Assembly (NCBI GenBank): GCA_958413985.1
Contig: CATYVZ010000005.1
Location: 1-64,000, forward strand
Length of the DNA: 64,000 nt
Direction of reading: 5' to 3'
From: an uncultured Bacilli bacterium
GTDB lineage: Bacteria; Bacillota_I; Bacilli_A; RF39; UBA660
In this document: positions 25,685 through 33,523 of the stretch, piece after piece
Position numbering within the stretch: position 1 is the stretch's first letter
Layout: every line of letters starts with the position of its first letter
Translations under genes and position numbers: made by a program
Notes under the pieces: generated by a model
The model's input: the letters and a program-made list of their open reading frames with translations, nothing else
Database searches by the model: none
What the model was told of the DNA's origin: nothing

Positions 25685-26062
25685 AAACATCATACGATAA
25701 ATTCTCTTTAAATTTTCCTTTTTATCATGATTCATACTAACAAAATTAAGGTGCACTTGATAACCACTATCCAAAGAAAACAACAATTCTGCTTTCCCTG
25801 GTTTAAAATTAATAGCTCCACTAGAAATCGAATAATAAGGAATAATATGAATTTTTTTATAGTAAATACCAGCTACATCGCGATCGAATAAATACATTCT
25901 TTTAGTAGTAAACATAATATAATCCTTACTATTCTTATAACCCAATATTATTTCTTCATCATCATATAAATACTCCACTACATAGTAAGGTAGATCTTTA
26001 CTATCAATTTCCTCCTTAAAATCGAAATATTTAGTTAATTCTTTAAATTTTATATATGCCAT
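25673..26062 (-). CDS. Bacterial PH-domain protein
   Basis: 129 residues, no signal peptide. The second half has the strand pattern of bacterial PH domains: YIMFTTKRMYLFDRD, HIIPYYSISSGAINF, ELLFSLDSGYQVHLNF, then a closing helix KENLKRIYRMMF. Sits 9 nt after the signal peptidase gene in the same transcript. Function unknown; such domains often bind proteins or lipids. Confidence 0.7.
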   Translation of the reverse strand: MAYIKFKELTKYFDFKEEIDSKDLPYYVVEYLYDDEEIILGYKNSKDYIMFTTKRMYLFDRDVAGIYYKKIHIIPYYSISSGAINFKPGKAELLFSLDSGYQVHLNFVSMNHDKKENLKRIYRMMFSGK

Positions 26063-26071
26063 AAATCCTCC

Positions 26072-26593
26072 TTATTTAACCAACTTAAACTTAGTAATCG
26101 GCCAAATACGCGCGATAACTTTGCCGATAATATCTTCCTTTTTAATTAAACCTATTTCTCTACTGTCCAAACTGTTTACTCGATTATCGCCTAACACAAA
26201 ATACATATCATCAGGAATAACATCGTAGCCTAATTCTTCTAAATCAAAATCTTCGGTTATAAAATCTCGATTATCTTCCACATATTCGCCGTTGATATAT
26301 AATTTATTATCTTTATAAGCGACATGTTCTCCCGGTAGACCGATAACTCTTTTTATTAAATATTTAGTATCATCATAATAAAATGAAACAACATCAAAAC
26401 GTTTGACATCACCAAATTTATAACCTGCTTTATATAAGATAACCATATCACCATTTTGCAAAGTATTGTTCATACTAGAGCCAACTACTTGTTGCATACT
26501 AATAACAAACATATAAATACAAAAAATAATAACTACTAGAATAGCAATTTTAATAAAATCTTTAGTAAATTCTTTAATATTTCTAAAATCCAT
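26072..26593 (-). CDS. lepB: Signal peptidase I (first of two)
   Basis: 173 residues, one amino-terminal membrane anchor (~12-33). Catalytic Ser lies in GSSMNNTL, Lys in LIKRVIGLPGE, and the conserved GDNRVNSLDSREIG box follows. Removes signal peptides from exported proteins. A second signal peptidase gene lies at 45100-45582; the two are clearly different in sequence. Confidence 0.93.
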   Translation of the reverse strand: MDFRNIKEFTKDFIKIAILVVIIFCIYMFVISMQQVVGSSMNNTLQNGDMVILYKAGYKFGDVKRFDVVSFYYDDTKYLIKRVIGLPGEHVAYKDNKLYINGEYVEDNRDFITEDFDLEELGYDVIPDDMYFVLGDNRVNSLDSREIGLIKKEDIIGKVIARIWPITKFKLVK

Positions 26594-26667
26594 ATACGAT
26601 CACTATAAAAAGTATAACATATCCCTATTTAAAAGTAAATTTAGTCTGTCAAATAATAGTAAACAAA

Positions 26668-26691
26668 AACTACTAACAAAAGTTAGTAGTT
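26668..26691 (-). terminator. Terminator of the str operon (after tuf)
   Basis: A 10-bp perfect stem AACTACTAAC / GTTAGTAGTT, 4-nt loop, followed by TTTTGTTT on the minus strand. Confidence 0.92.
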
Positions 26692-26697
26692 AATAAA

Positions 26698-27882
26698 TTA
26701 TTTAATGATTTCTGAAACGTTACCAGCACCAACAGTGTGTCCACCTTCACGGATAGAGAATTTAGTTCCGTTTTCGATAGCGATTGGAGCGATTAATTCA
26801 ACAGTGATTTCTACGTTATCACCAGGCATAACCATTTCAGTACCTTGAGGTAATTCAATAACACCAGTTACATCAGTAGTTCTGAAATAGAATTGTGGAC
26901 GATAATTTGTAAAGAATGGTTTGTGACGTCCACCTTCTTCTTTAGTTAAGATATAAACTTGAGCTTTGAATTTAGTGTGAGGAGTAACAGTACCAGGTTT
27001 AGCTAATACTTGACCTCTTTCAACTTCGTCACGAGAAATACCACGTAATAATACACCAGCATTATCTCCTGCTTCAGCATAATCTAATTGTTTACGGAAC
27101 ATTTCGATTCCAGTAACAACTGTTTTCTTAGTTTCTTTTAAACCAACGATTTCAACTTCATCGTTAAGTTTTAATTGACCTCTTTCAACACGTCCTGTAA
27201 CAACAGTACCACGACCAGTAATTGTAAATACATCTTCGATTGGCATTAAGAATGGTTTATCTGTATCACGTGTTGGAGTTTCGATCCATGAATCAACAGC
27301 ATCCATAAGTTCTTGGATTTTTTCTTGATATGCAGGATCTCCTTCTAATGCTTTTAAAGCTGAGCCACGAATGATTGGAGTATTATCACCATCGAAATCA
27401 TATTCGTTTAATAAATCACGAATTTCCATTTCAACTAAATCTAATAATTCTTCATCATCAACCATATCACATTTGTTCATGAAGACTACCATACGAGGTA
27501 CACCAACTTGACGTGATAATAAGATGTGTTCACGAGTTTGAGCCATAGGTCCATCTGTTGCAGCGATAACTAAGATAGCACCATCCATTTGAGCAGCACC
27601 AGTAATCATGTTTTTAACATAATCAGCATGGCCTGGGCAGTCTACGTGAGCATAATGTCTTTTATCAGTTTGATACTCAACGTGTGCAGTATTAATAGTA
27701 ATACCACGTTCTCTTTCTTCTGGAGCTTTATCGATATTTGCGTAATCAACAAAGTCAGCTTGACCTTTACCAGCTAAATATTTAGTAATAGCAGCTGTTA
27801 AAGTAGTTTTACCATGATCTACGTGTCCAATAGTACCAATGTTAACATGTGGTTTTGAACGATCAAATTTTTGTTTTGCCAT
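26698..27882 (-). CDS. tuf: Elongation factor Tu
   Basis: 394 residues, full length. GHVDHGKTTL (G1), RGITINTAHVEY (G2), DCPGHADY (G3), NKCDMVDD (G4) and GSALKALEG (G5) are present, and the three-domain frame ends in HTVGAGNVSEIIK. Last gene of the rpsL-rpsG-fusA-tuf operon, with an additional promoter in the 72-nt gap after fusA. Confidence 0.99.
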   Translation of the reverse strand: MAKQKFDRSKPHVNIGTIGHVDHGKTTLTAAITKYLAGKGQADFVDYANIDKAPEERERGITINTAHVEYQTDKRHYAHVDCPGHADYVKNMITGAAQMDGAILVIAATDGPMAQTREHILLSRQVGVPRMVVFMNKCDMVDDEELLDLVEMEIRDLLNEYDFDGDNTPIIRGSALKALEGDPAYQEKIQELMDAVDSWIETPTRDTDKPFLMPIEDVFTITGRGTVVTGRVERGQLKLNDEVEIVGLKETKKTVVTGIEMFRKQLDYAEAGDNAGVLLRGISRDEVERGQVLAKPGTVTPHTKFKAQVYILTKEEGGRHKPFFTNYRPQFYFRTTDVTGVIELPQGTEMVMPGDNVEITVELIAPIAIENGTKFSIREGGHTVGAGNVSEIIK

Positions 27883-27915
27883 ATTAAAATTTCCTCCTTA
27901 TTTATTACATTTTTA

Positions 27916-27944
27916 ATTTTATACTAATTAACACAAAAATTCAA
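27916..27944 (-). promoter_or_regulatory. Internal promoter for tuf
   Basis: TTGAAT (27939-27944), 17 nt, TAAAAT (27916-27921) on the minus strand between fusA and tuf, followed by AAGGAGG. Gives tuf expression beyond the rest of the operon, as commonly observed for tuf. Confidence 0.75.
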
Positions 27945-27954
27945 GCATTTTATG

Positions 27955-30027
27955 TTAATTTGTACCATTTTTTTTGATAATATCTTCAGCGATATTTCTT
28001 GGAACTTCTTCATAATGATCAAATACCATTGTAAATGTTCCTCTACCTTGAGTGTTACTTCTTAAGCTTGTAGCATATCCAAACATTTCAGCTAAAGGTA
28101 CCATTGCATCGATAGCTAAAGCATTACCACGGGATTCTTGACCTAGTGGACGACCACGACGCGATGTAAGTTCGCCCATAACCGCACCTAGATATTCATC
28201 AGGGACAACTACCTGTACTTTCATAATTGGCTCAAGCAAAATAGGTTTACACTTATTTTTAGCTTCTTTTAAAGCCATTGAAGCAGCTATCTTATAAGCC
28301 ATTTCTGATGAGTCGACATCATGGTAAGAACCATCGAATAATGTCGCCTTAACATCGATCATCGGATAACCAGCTAAAACACCTGTTTTCATTGCATCTT
28401 GTAAGCCTTTATCAGTAACTGGAATATATTCTCTTGGTACTACACCACCAACGATAGCATCGACAAATTCATAACCTTTATCTTTATTTGGTTCGAATTT
28501 AATCCAAACGTGTCCATATTGTCCACGACCACCAGATTGTTTAATGTATTTACCTTCACATTCACCAGCAACAGTTAATGTTTCACGATAAGATACTTGT
28601 GGTTTACCAATATTCGCTTCAACGTTAAATTCTCTTCTCATTCTATCAACGATGATATCTAAGTGTAATTCACCCATACCAGCGATAATAGTTTGACCAG
28701 TTTCATGATTGGTACTAGCTCTAAAAGTTGGATCTTCTTCAGCTAGTTTTTGTAAAGCTATTCCCATTTTATCTTGATCAGCTTTTGATTTTGGTTCAAC
28801 TGCTAATTCGATAACTGGTTCTGGGAAAACCATCGATTCTAGAATACAAGGTTTCTTTTCATCACACAATGTATCGCCCGTAGTTGTATCTTTTAAACCA
28901 ACTGCTGCTGCGATATCTCCAGCAAAAACCTCTGATATTTCAGTACGATTATTAGCATGCATCTGTAAGATACGACCAATTCTTTCTTTTTTATCTTTAG
29001 TTGCATTTAAGACATAAGAACCACTTGATAAATGTCCTGAATAAACTCTAAAGAATGTCAATTTACCAACAAATGGATCAGTCATAACTTTGAAAGCTAA
29101 AGCTGAGAATGGTTCAGAATCAGATGGATGTCTTGCAATTTCATTACCATCTAAATCGACACCTTTGATTGCTTCGATATCGATAGGACTTGGTAGATAA
29201 TCGATAACGGCATCAAGTAATAATTTAACTCCTTTATTACCTAACGCTGTTCCGCATAATACAGGGAAGAATTCAACTGCTAGAGTTCCTTTTCTGATTG
29301 CTTTTTTAATTAAATCAACAGAAATTTCTTCGCCTTCTAAATATTTATTCATTAATTCATCATCAAATTCAGCTACTGCTTCGATCAATTCATTACGTTT
29401 TTCTTCAACTAAATCAACCATATCAGCAGGAATTGCGATTTCTTTGGCATTTTCATGTTCTTCTCCATCGTATTGATATGCTTTCTTAGTAACCAAATCG
29501 ATAATACCGTTAAATTCACTTTCTGCACCAATAGGCCATTCGATTGGTTTAGCATTAACACCTAATCTTGAATCGATCGTTGATAAACTATATTCAAAAT
29601 TAGCTCCCATCTTGTCCATTTTGTTACAGAAAATCATTCTTGGTACCTTGAACTCAGTCGCTTGACGCCATACTGTTTCAGTTTGCGGTTCAACACCTGC
29701 TTGAGCATCAAGTAAAGCTACTGCACCATCTAAAACACGAAGTGAACGTGATACTTCCACTGTAAAGTCAACATGCCCAGGAGTATCGATAATATTTAAG
29801 CGATGATCTTTCCAAAAAGCAGTTGTAGCAGCTGAAGTAATTGTGATACCACGTTCCTGTTCTTGTGCCATCCAGTCCATTTGTGATTCACCATCGTGAG
29901 TTTCACCGATTTTATGAATCTTACCAGTGTGGAATAACACACGTTCAGTACAAGTAGTTTTACCAGCATCAATATGGGCCATGATACCAAAATTACGAGT
30001 TTTTTCTAAACTATATTCACGAGCCAT
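27955..30027 (-). CDS. fusA: Elongation factor G
   Basis: 690 residues, full length. AHIDAGKTTCTER (G1), ERGITITSAATT (G2), DTPGHVDF (G3), NKMDKMGA (G4); domain IV contains SGGRGQYGHV and domain V ends in SLRSNTQGRGTFTM. Drives ribosomal translocation and, with RRF, recycling. Confidence 0.99.
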   Translation of the reverse strand: MAREYSLEKTRNFGIMAHIDAGKTTCTERVLFHTGKIHKIGETHDGESQMDWMAQEQERGITITSAATTAFWKDHRLNIIDTPGHVDFTVEVSRSLRVLDGAVALLDAQAGVEPQTETVWRQATEFKVPRMIFCNKMDKMGANFEYSLSTIDSRLGVNAKPIEWPIGAESEFNGIIDLVTKKAYQYDGEEHENAKEIAIPADMVDLVEEKRNELIEAVAEFDDELMNKYLEGEEISVDLIKKAIRKGTLAVEFFPVLCGTALGNKGVKLLLDAVIDYLPSPIDIEAIKGVDLDGNEIARHPSDSEPFSALAFKVMTDPFVGKLTFFRVYSGHLSSGSYVLNATKDKKERIGRILQMHANNRTEISEVFAGDIAAAVGLKDTTTGDTLCDEKKPCILESMVFPEPVIELAVEPKSKADQDKMGIALQKLAEEDPTFRASTNHETGQTIIAGMGELHLDIIVDRMRREFNVEANIGKPQVSYRETLTVAGECEGKYIKQSGGRGQYGHVWIKFEPNKDKGYEFVDAIVGGVVPREYIPVTDKGLQDAMKTGVLAGYPMIDVKATLFDGSYHDVDSSEMAYKIAASMALKEAKNKCKPILLEPIMKVQVVVPDEYLGAVMGELTSRRGRPLGQESRGNALAIDAMVPLAEMFGYATSLRSNTQGRGTFTMVFDHYEEVPRNIAEDIIKKNGTN

Positions 30028-30042
30028 ATATTATTTCCTTTC

Positions 30043-30510
30043 TTACCATCTATAATGAGCGAATGCTTTGTTAGCTTCGGCCATTCTGTGAGTATCCTCA
30101 CGTTTTTTAACCGCTGCACCAACACCATTTGATGCATCGATAATTTCATTAGCTAAATTTTCAGCCATTGAATGTCCGCCTCTTAATCTAGCATATTGTA
30201 CTAACCATCTTAATCCTAAAGCTTGACTTCTATCTGGTCTTACTTCGACTGGAACTTGATAGTTAGCTCCACCAACACGACGTGATTTAACTTCTAAAGC
30301 TGGTTGAATATTTTCTAATGCTTTAGTTAAAACATCCATTGGTTCTTGATTTGTTTTTTCTTTAATCATTTCAAAAGAGTCATATAGAATTGTTTGAGCA
30401 ACTCCTTTTTTACCATCGATCATTAAACGATTAATTAATTTAGTAACTAATTTTGAATTGTATAATGGATCTGGTAATACGTCTCTTTTAACTGCACGTC
30501 TTTTACGCAT
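30043..30510 (-). CDS. rpsG: 30S ribosomal protein S7
   Basis: 155 residues. Amino terminus RKRRAVKRDVLPDPLYNSKLV and blocks RRVGGANYQVPVEV and KKREDTHRMAEANKAFAHYRW are diagnostic. Second gene of the str operon. Confidence 0.98.
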   Translation of the reverse strand: MRKRRAVKRDVLPDPLYNSKLVTKLINRLMIDGKKGVAQTILYDSFEMIKEKTNQEPMDVLTKALENIQPALEVKSRRVGGANYQVPVEVRPDRSQALGLRWLVQYARLRGGHSMAENLANEIIDASNGVGAAVKKREDTHRMAEANKAFAHYRW

Positions 30511-30524
30511 AACTATCTCCTTTC

Positions 30525-30938
30525 TTATTTTTTAGGTTTTTTACTACCATATTTACTACGTCCTTGACGACGTTTTTCGATTCCAGCCGTATCCATAGTA
30601 CCACGAATAATGTGATATCTAACACCGATTAAGTCTTTAACACGACCGCCACGAATTAAAACAACTGAGTGTTCTTGTAAATTGTGTCCTTCTCCTGGTA
30701 TATAAGCTGTAACTTCCATACCATTAGATAATCTTACACGGGCATATTTACGCAACGCAGAGTTTGGTTTTTTAGGCGCCATTGTTCCAACACGAGTACA
30801 AACACCACGTTTTTGCGGTGAATTTTGATTAGTTCGAACTTTATCTTTGCTATTATATCCAATTCCTAAAACTGGTGATTTTCTCTTGCGAGTCTTATCC
30901 TTACGGTTTTTTCTAATTAATTGATTAATTGTAGGCAT
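30525..30938 (-). CDS. rpsL: 30S ribosomal protein S12
   Basis: 137 residues. PTINQLIRKNRKDK, KPNSALRKYARVRL, ITAYIPGEGHN-type block (VTAYIPGEGHNLQEHS) and SKYGSKKPKK are all present. The Lys of TAPKKPNS-type (MAPKKPNS) is unchanged from the streptomycin-sensitive form. First gene of the str operon; GGAGG precedes the ATG. Confidence 0.98.
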   Translation of the reverse strand: MPTINQLIRKNRKDKTRKRKSPVLGIGYNSKDKVRTNQNSPQKRGVCTRVGTMAPKKPNSALRKYARVRLSNGMEVTAYIPGEGHNLQEHSVVLIRGGRVKDLIGVRYHIIRGTMDTAGIEKRRQGRSKYGSKKPKK

Positions 30939-30989
30939 TGTGTCCTCCTTTCTTTACACACTTCCAGGTGTCTCATTTTCGATATTGAA

Positions 30990-31015
30990 TTTAGACTTGC
31001 CGAAGCAAATCTAAA
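30990..31015 (-). promoter_or_regulatory. UUCG-capped hairpin in the str operon leader
   Basis: On the minus strand TTTAGATTTGC-TTCG-GCAAGTCTAAA: an 11-bp stem (one G-T pair) capped by a stable UUCG tetraloop, 51 nt before the rpsL start and just after the promoter. A smaller ACAC/GTGT stem lies closer to the start. Likely a regulatory leader, for example a ribosomal protein binding site; no known leader family is assigned. Confidence 0.6.
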
Positions 31016-31029
31016 CCAAATGCAGTAAC

Positions 31030-31059
31030 AGTTTACCACTTTTATTATATGTTTGTCAA
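31030..31059 (-). promoter_or_regulatory. Promoter of the str operon
   Basis: TTGACA (31054-31059), 18 nt, TAAACT (31030-31035) on the minus strand. The -35 box is perfect, the -10 box has four of six consensus bases. Confidence 0.65.
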
Positions 31060-31079
31060 GTCTTTATATACACTTTTTA

Positions 31080-31421
31080 TTAAAACAAACTAGATATTAT
31101 AAACATTACAAATATTGCATAAATAACGCTTATAATTCCAATAATTAATCCAGCTATTGCTAGGCCTTTACCATTTTCATTTGTTTTACTAATTTGATTT
31201 AATGCTACTGACGACAATGCCGTAGCAATCGCTCCCATCAAGCCCCAAAAATTTAAAAACAACGAAATCATCGCTACTGCAAATCCAGCTACCGCAAACG
31301 AGTTAGTTCTATTAATAGAAGTATTTTTCTCCTCGCTATCTAAAGGGCAACCACATTCAGGACAACTTTTAGCTAATTCGCTAAACTCTTTACCACATTC
31401 ACGACATTTTATCAAACTCAT
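31080..31421 (-). CDS. Zinc-ribbon membrane protein (DUF4190-like)
   Basis: 113 residues. Residues 6-27 form a zinc ribbon (CRECG and CPECGCPL), then a Ser/Asn linker, then two hydrophobic helices (~43-65 and ~83-112) with GLAIAGLIIGIIS between, as in DUF4190 proteins. Last gene of the unit Nudix regulator - 58-residue peptide - this gene. Function unknown. Confidence 0.75.
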   Translation of the reverse strand: MSLIKCRECGKEFSELAKSCPECGCPLDSEEKNTSINRTNSFAVAGFAVAMISLFLNFWGLMGAIATALSSVALNQISKTNENGKGLAIAGLIIGIISVIYAIFVMFIISSLF

Positions 31422-31453
31422 AATCTTCTTCCTTTCACTTTTACTTGTTATAA

Positions 31454-31630
31454 TTAAGCGATAATTTCAACATAAGAAGTATCCGTCGATGAATTATCGT
31501 CTTTTTCATTATTACCAAAGACACTATCGATAAGAATAGCCACCACAATTAATGCGATCAACAAAACTAAAATACCAGCCAACATAGCTTGCAAACCCCA
31601 GCCATGATTGTTTAATTTCAACTTTTTCAT
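31454..31630 (-). CDS. Small membrane protein of 58 residues with a pilin-like GWGL motif
   Basis: A short frame starting at ATG 31630, overlapping the stop of the Nudix gene (TAATG). It encodes a basic start (MKKLKLNNHGWGL), one hydrophobic helix (QAMLAGILVLLIALIVVAILI) and an acidic Ser/Asn tail. The layout of basic stretch, glycine, aromatic, then a hydrophobic helix looks like a prepilin leader (GFTLIELL) in which the conserved Glu is replaced by Ala. GGAGCGAG precedes the start at 12 nt. Cleavage by a prepilin peptidase is speculation; that it is a real small membrane protein is well supported by its position and composition. Confidence 0.65.
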   Translation of the reverse strand: MKKLKLNNHGWGLQAMLAGILVLLIALIVVAILIDSVFGNNEKDDNSSTDTSYVEIIA

Positions 31631-32301
31631 TAAAAAATATCTCGCTCCTTTAACTCCTCATTAAAACGATACAGCTTAGCAGGTCGTCCCATATATCCTT
31701 CATTAACGTCGCCAGTATAGATGACATAATCTAAATTAAGTAGTTTTTTACGAAAATTGCGACGATCAATTTTAATATCTAAAATCTGTTCGTATACTTT
31801 TTGTAATTCTGGTAAAGTAAAATCACTTGGAAAAAGTATACGTAATATGTTGCTGTTGGTTATTCGTTTTCGCAAATACTCGACTAACCTAATTATAATC
31901 TTATCGTGATCATAAGCTGTCTTAGGAATTGAATTAATATCGAACCATTCTAATTCGATCCCTTCTCGATCCTGTTTTTTTAAGACTAAGGTAATATTAT
32001 CAATAAGACCGATATAAGTAGTCGCTAATACTCTAAAATCTTGATTTCGATCTAATTCACTAAAAGTATGGCATTGTTCAATATACATAGATGGAAATCC
32101 TAATTTGTCATTAATTACCTTATTGACATTATCTTCTAATGTCTCATTAACATTGACAATCGAACCTGGTAAAATCCAATGACCTTTATATGGATCATTT
32201 TTTTTTCGCATCAATAAAATCTTGATTTTACCCTTATTAACAGTAAATATTCCTATTAATGTTTCTAACATTAAACTATTTTCTTCTTTAAAACTATTCA
32301 T
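31630..32301 (-). CDS. Nudix-domain transcriptional regulator with winged helix (NrtR-like)
   Basis: 223 residues. Residues ~12-145 form a Nudix fold (LMRKKNDPYKGHWILPGSIVNVNET), but the catalytic REUXEE part of the Nudix box reads KVINDK, so hydrolysis is unlikely. Residues ~155-215 form a winged helix (TLPELQKVYEQIL, DRRNFRKKLL, GRPAKLYRF), the arrangement of NrtR regulators of NAD or sugar metabolism, which sense a nucleotide with the Nudix domain. AAAGGAG precedes the ATG. The regulon is unknown; an imperfect palindrome lies just upstream. Confidence 0.82.
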   Translation of the reverse strand: MNSFKEENSLMLETLIGIFTVNKGKIKILLMRKKNDPYKGHWILPGSIVNVNETLEDNVNKVINDKLGFPSMYIEQCHTFSELDRNQDFRVLATTYIGLIDNITLVLKKQDREGIELEWFDINSIPKTAYDHDKIIIRLVEYLRKRITNSNILRILFPSDFTLPELQKVYEQILDIKIDRRNFRKKLLNLDYVIYTGDVNEGYMGRPAKLYRFNEELKERDIF

Positions 32302-32315
32302 AAAAACTCCTTTTT

Positions 32316-32330
32316 GTGTTTTTGATACAC
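32316..32330. promoter_or_regulatory. Imperfect palindrome upstream of the Nudix regulator
   Basis: GTGT-N7-ACAC (15 bp) lies 15 nt upstream of the start codon, and a GTGTTTACAAATGTG-like stretch lies a little further upstream. It could be an autoregulatory operator; the match is weak. Confidence 0.25.
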
Positions 32331-32437
32331 CCTTATTTTAATACAAAAAAACACATTTGTAAACACTATAATAAAAAAAGAATCAATTAATTTCATCTAA
32401 ATATTTATAAAATATCGACGATATAATTGATAAATTT

Positions 32438-33523
32438 TTAATTATCTAAATAATCTTTTAATTTTCTAGAACGTGAAGGATGTCTTAATTTTCTTAATGC
32501 TTTAGCTTCAATTTGTCTAATACGTTCACGAGTAACGCCAAACATTTGCCCTACTTCTTCTAAAGTTCTTGCTTTGCCATCTTCAAGACCAAATCTAAGG
32601 CGAATTACTTTTTCTTCTCTTTCTGTTAAAGTAAGTAAGATATCGCTAATTTCATCTTTTAACATTTCATTAGTAGCATACTCCTCAGGACTCATGTTGT
32701 GTTCATCTTTAATAAAATCACCTAAATGAGAATCATCTTCTTCACCAATCGGTGTTTCTAGACTAACTGGTTCTTGACTTATTTTATAAATTTCTCTTAT
32801 TTTATCGATAGATGTATTCATTTTTTTAGCTAACTCTTCTTCGGTTGGTTCACGGTTTAACTCTAAAGTTAATTGTCGTTGAATACGGGCTAATTTATTG
32901 ATTGTTTCAACCATATGAACAGGAACACGAATAGTTCTTGCTTGATCGGCAATCGCTCTTGTTATTGCTTGTCTAATCCACCACGTAGCATAAGTAGAAA
33001 ATTTATATCCTTTAGTGACATCAAATTTTTCGACAGCTTTCATCAAGCCAATATTTCCTTCTTGAATCAAGTCTAAAAATAGCATGCCCCTTCCAACATA
33101 TCTTTTGGCAATACTAACAACTAAACGTAAATTAGCTTCAGCCAAAGTCGTCTTAGCTTCCTCGTCACCTTCTAAAATTCGGTCGGCTAATTCCAATTCT
33201 TCTTCGGTTGTCAATAATTTGATTTGACCGATTTCTTTTAAATACATTCTAACTGGATCGTTAATATTTAGATCTTTTGTCAATGTATTATCATCTAATA
33301 ATATTTTATCGCTACTATTTTCAGGATTTTCTGCTTCTTCTAAAGAAACAACCGGAATGTTGTTTTCATTAAAAACATTATATAATTCATCTAATGAATC
33401 AGCATCTAAATCTAATCCTTTTAAAGCCATAGCTAATTCTTCATATGTAATGTACCCTTGTTTTTTACCTAACTTAACTAGTTCTTCTTTTCTTTCTTCA
33501 AAAGATTTTATTTCGTTAAACAT
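32438..33523 (-). CDS. rpoD: Primary RNA polymerase sigma factor SigA (RpoD)
   Basis: 361 residues. Regions 2 (NLRLVVSIAKRYVGRGMLFLDLIQEGN, ATWWIRQAITRAI), 3 and 4 (RLRFGLEDGKARTLEEVGQ, VTRERIRQIEAKALRKLRHP) are standard for the housekeeping sigma factor. The acidic amino-terminal segment is short, as in other Bacilli. The GGGGAG ribosome site lies inside the 3' end of dnaG, whose stop overlaps the first codons by 8 nt. Confidence 0.97.
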   Translation of the reverse strand: MFNEIKSFEERKEELVKLGKKQGYITYEELAMALKGLDLDADSLDELYNVFNENNIPVVSLEEAENPENSSDKILLDDNTLTKDLNINDPVRMYLKEIGQIKLLTTEEELELADRILEGDEEAKTTLAEANLRLVVSIAKRYVGRGMLFLDLIQEGNIGLMKAVEKFDVTKGYKFSTYATWWIRQAITRAIADQARTIRVPVHMVETINKLARIQRQLTLELNREPTEEELAKKMNTSIDKIREIYKISQEPVSLETPIGEEDDSHLGDFIKDEHNMSPEEYATNEMLKDEISDILLTLTEREEKVIRLRFGLEDGKARTLEEVGQMFGVTRERIRQIEAKALRKLRHPSRSRKLKDYLDN

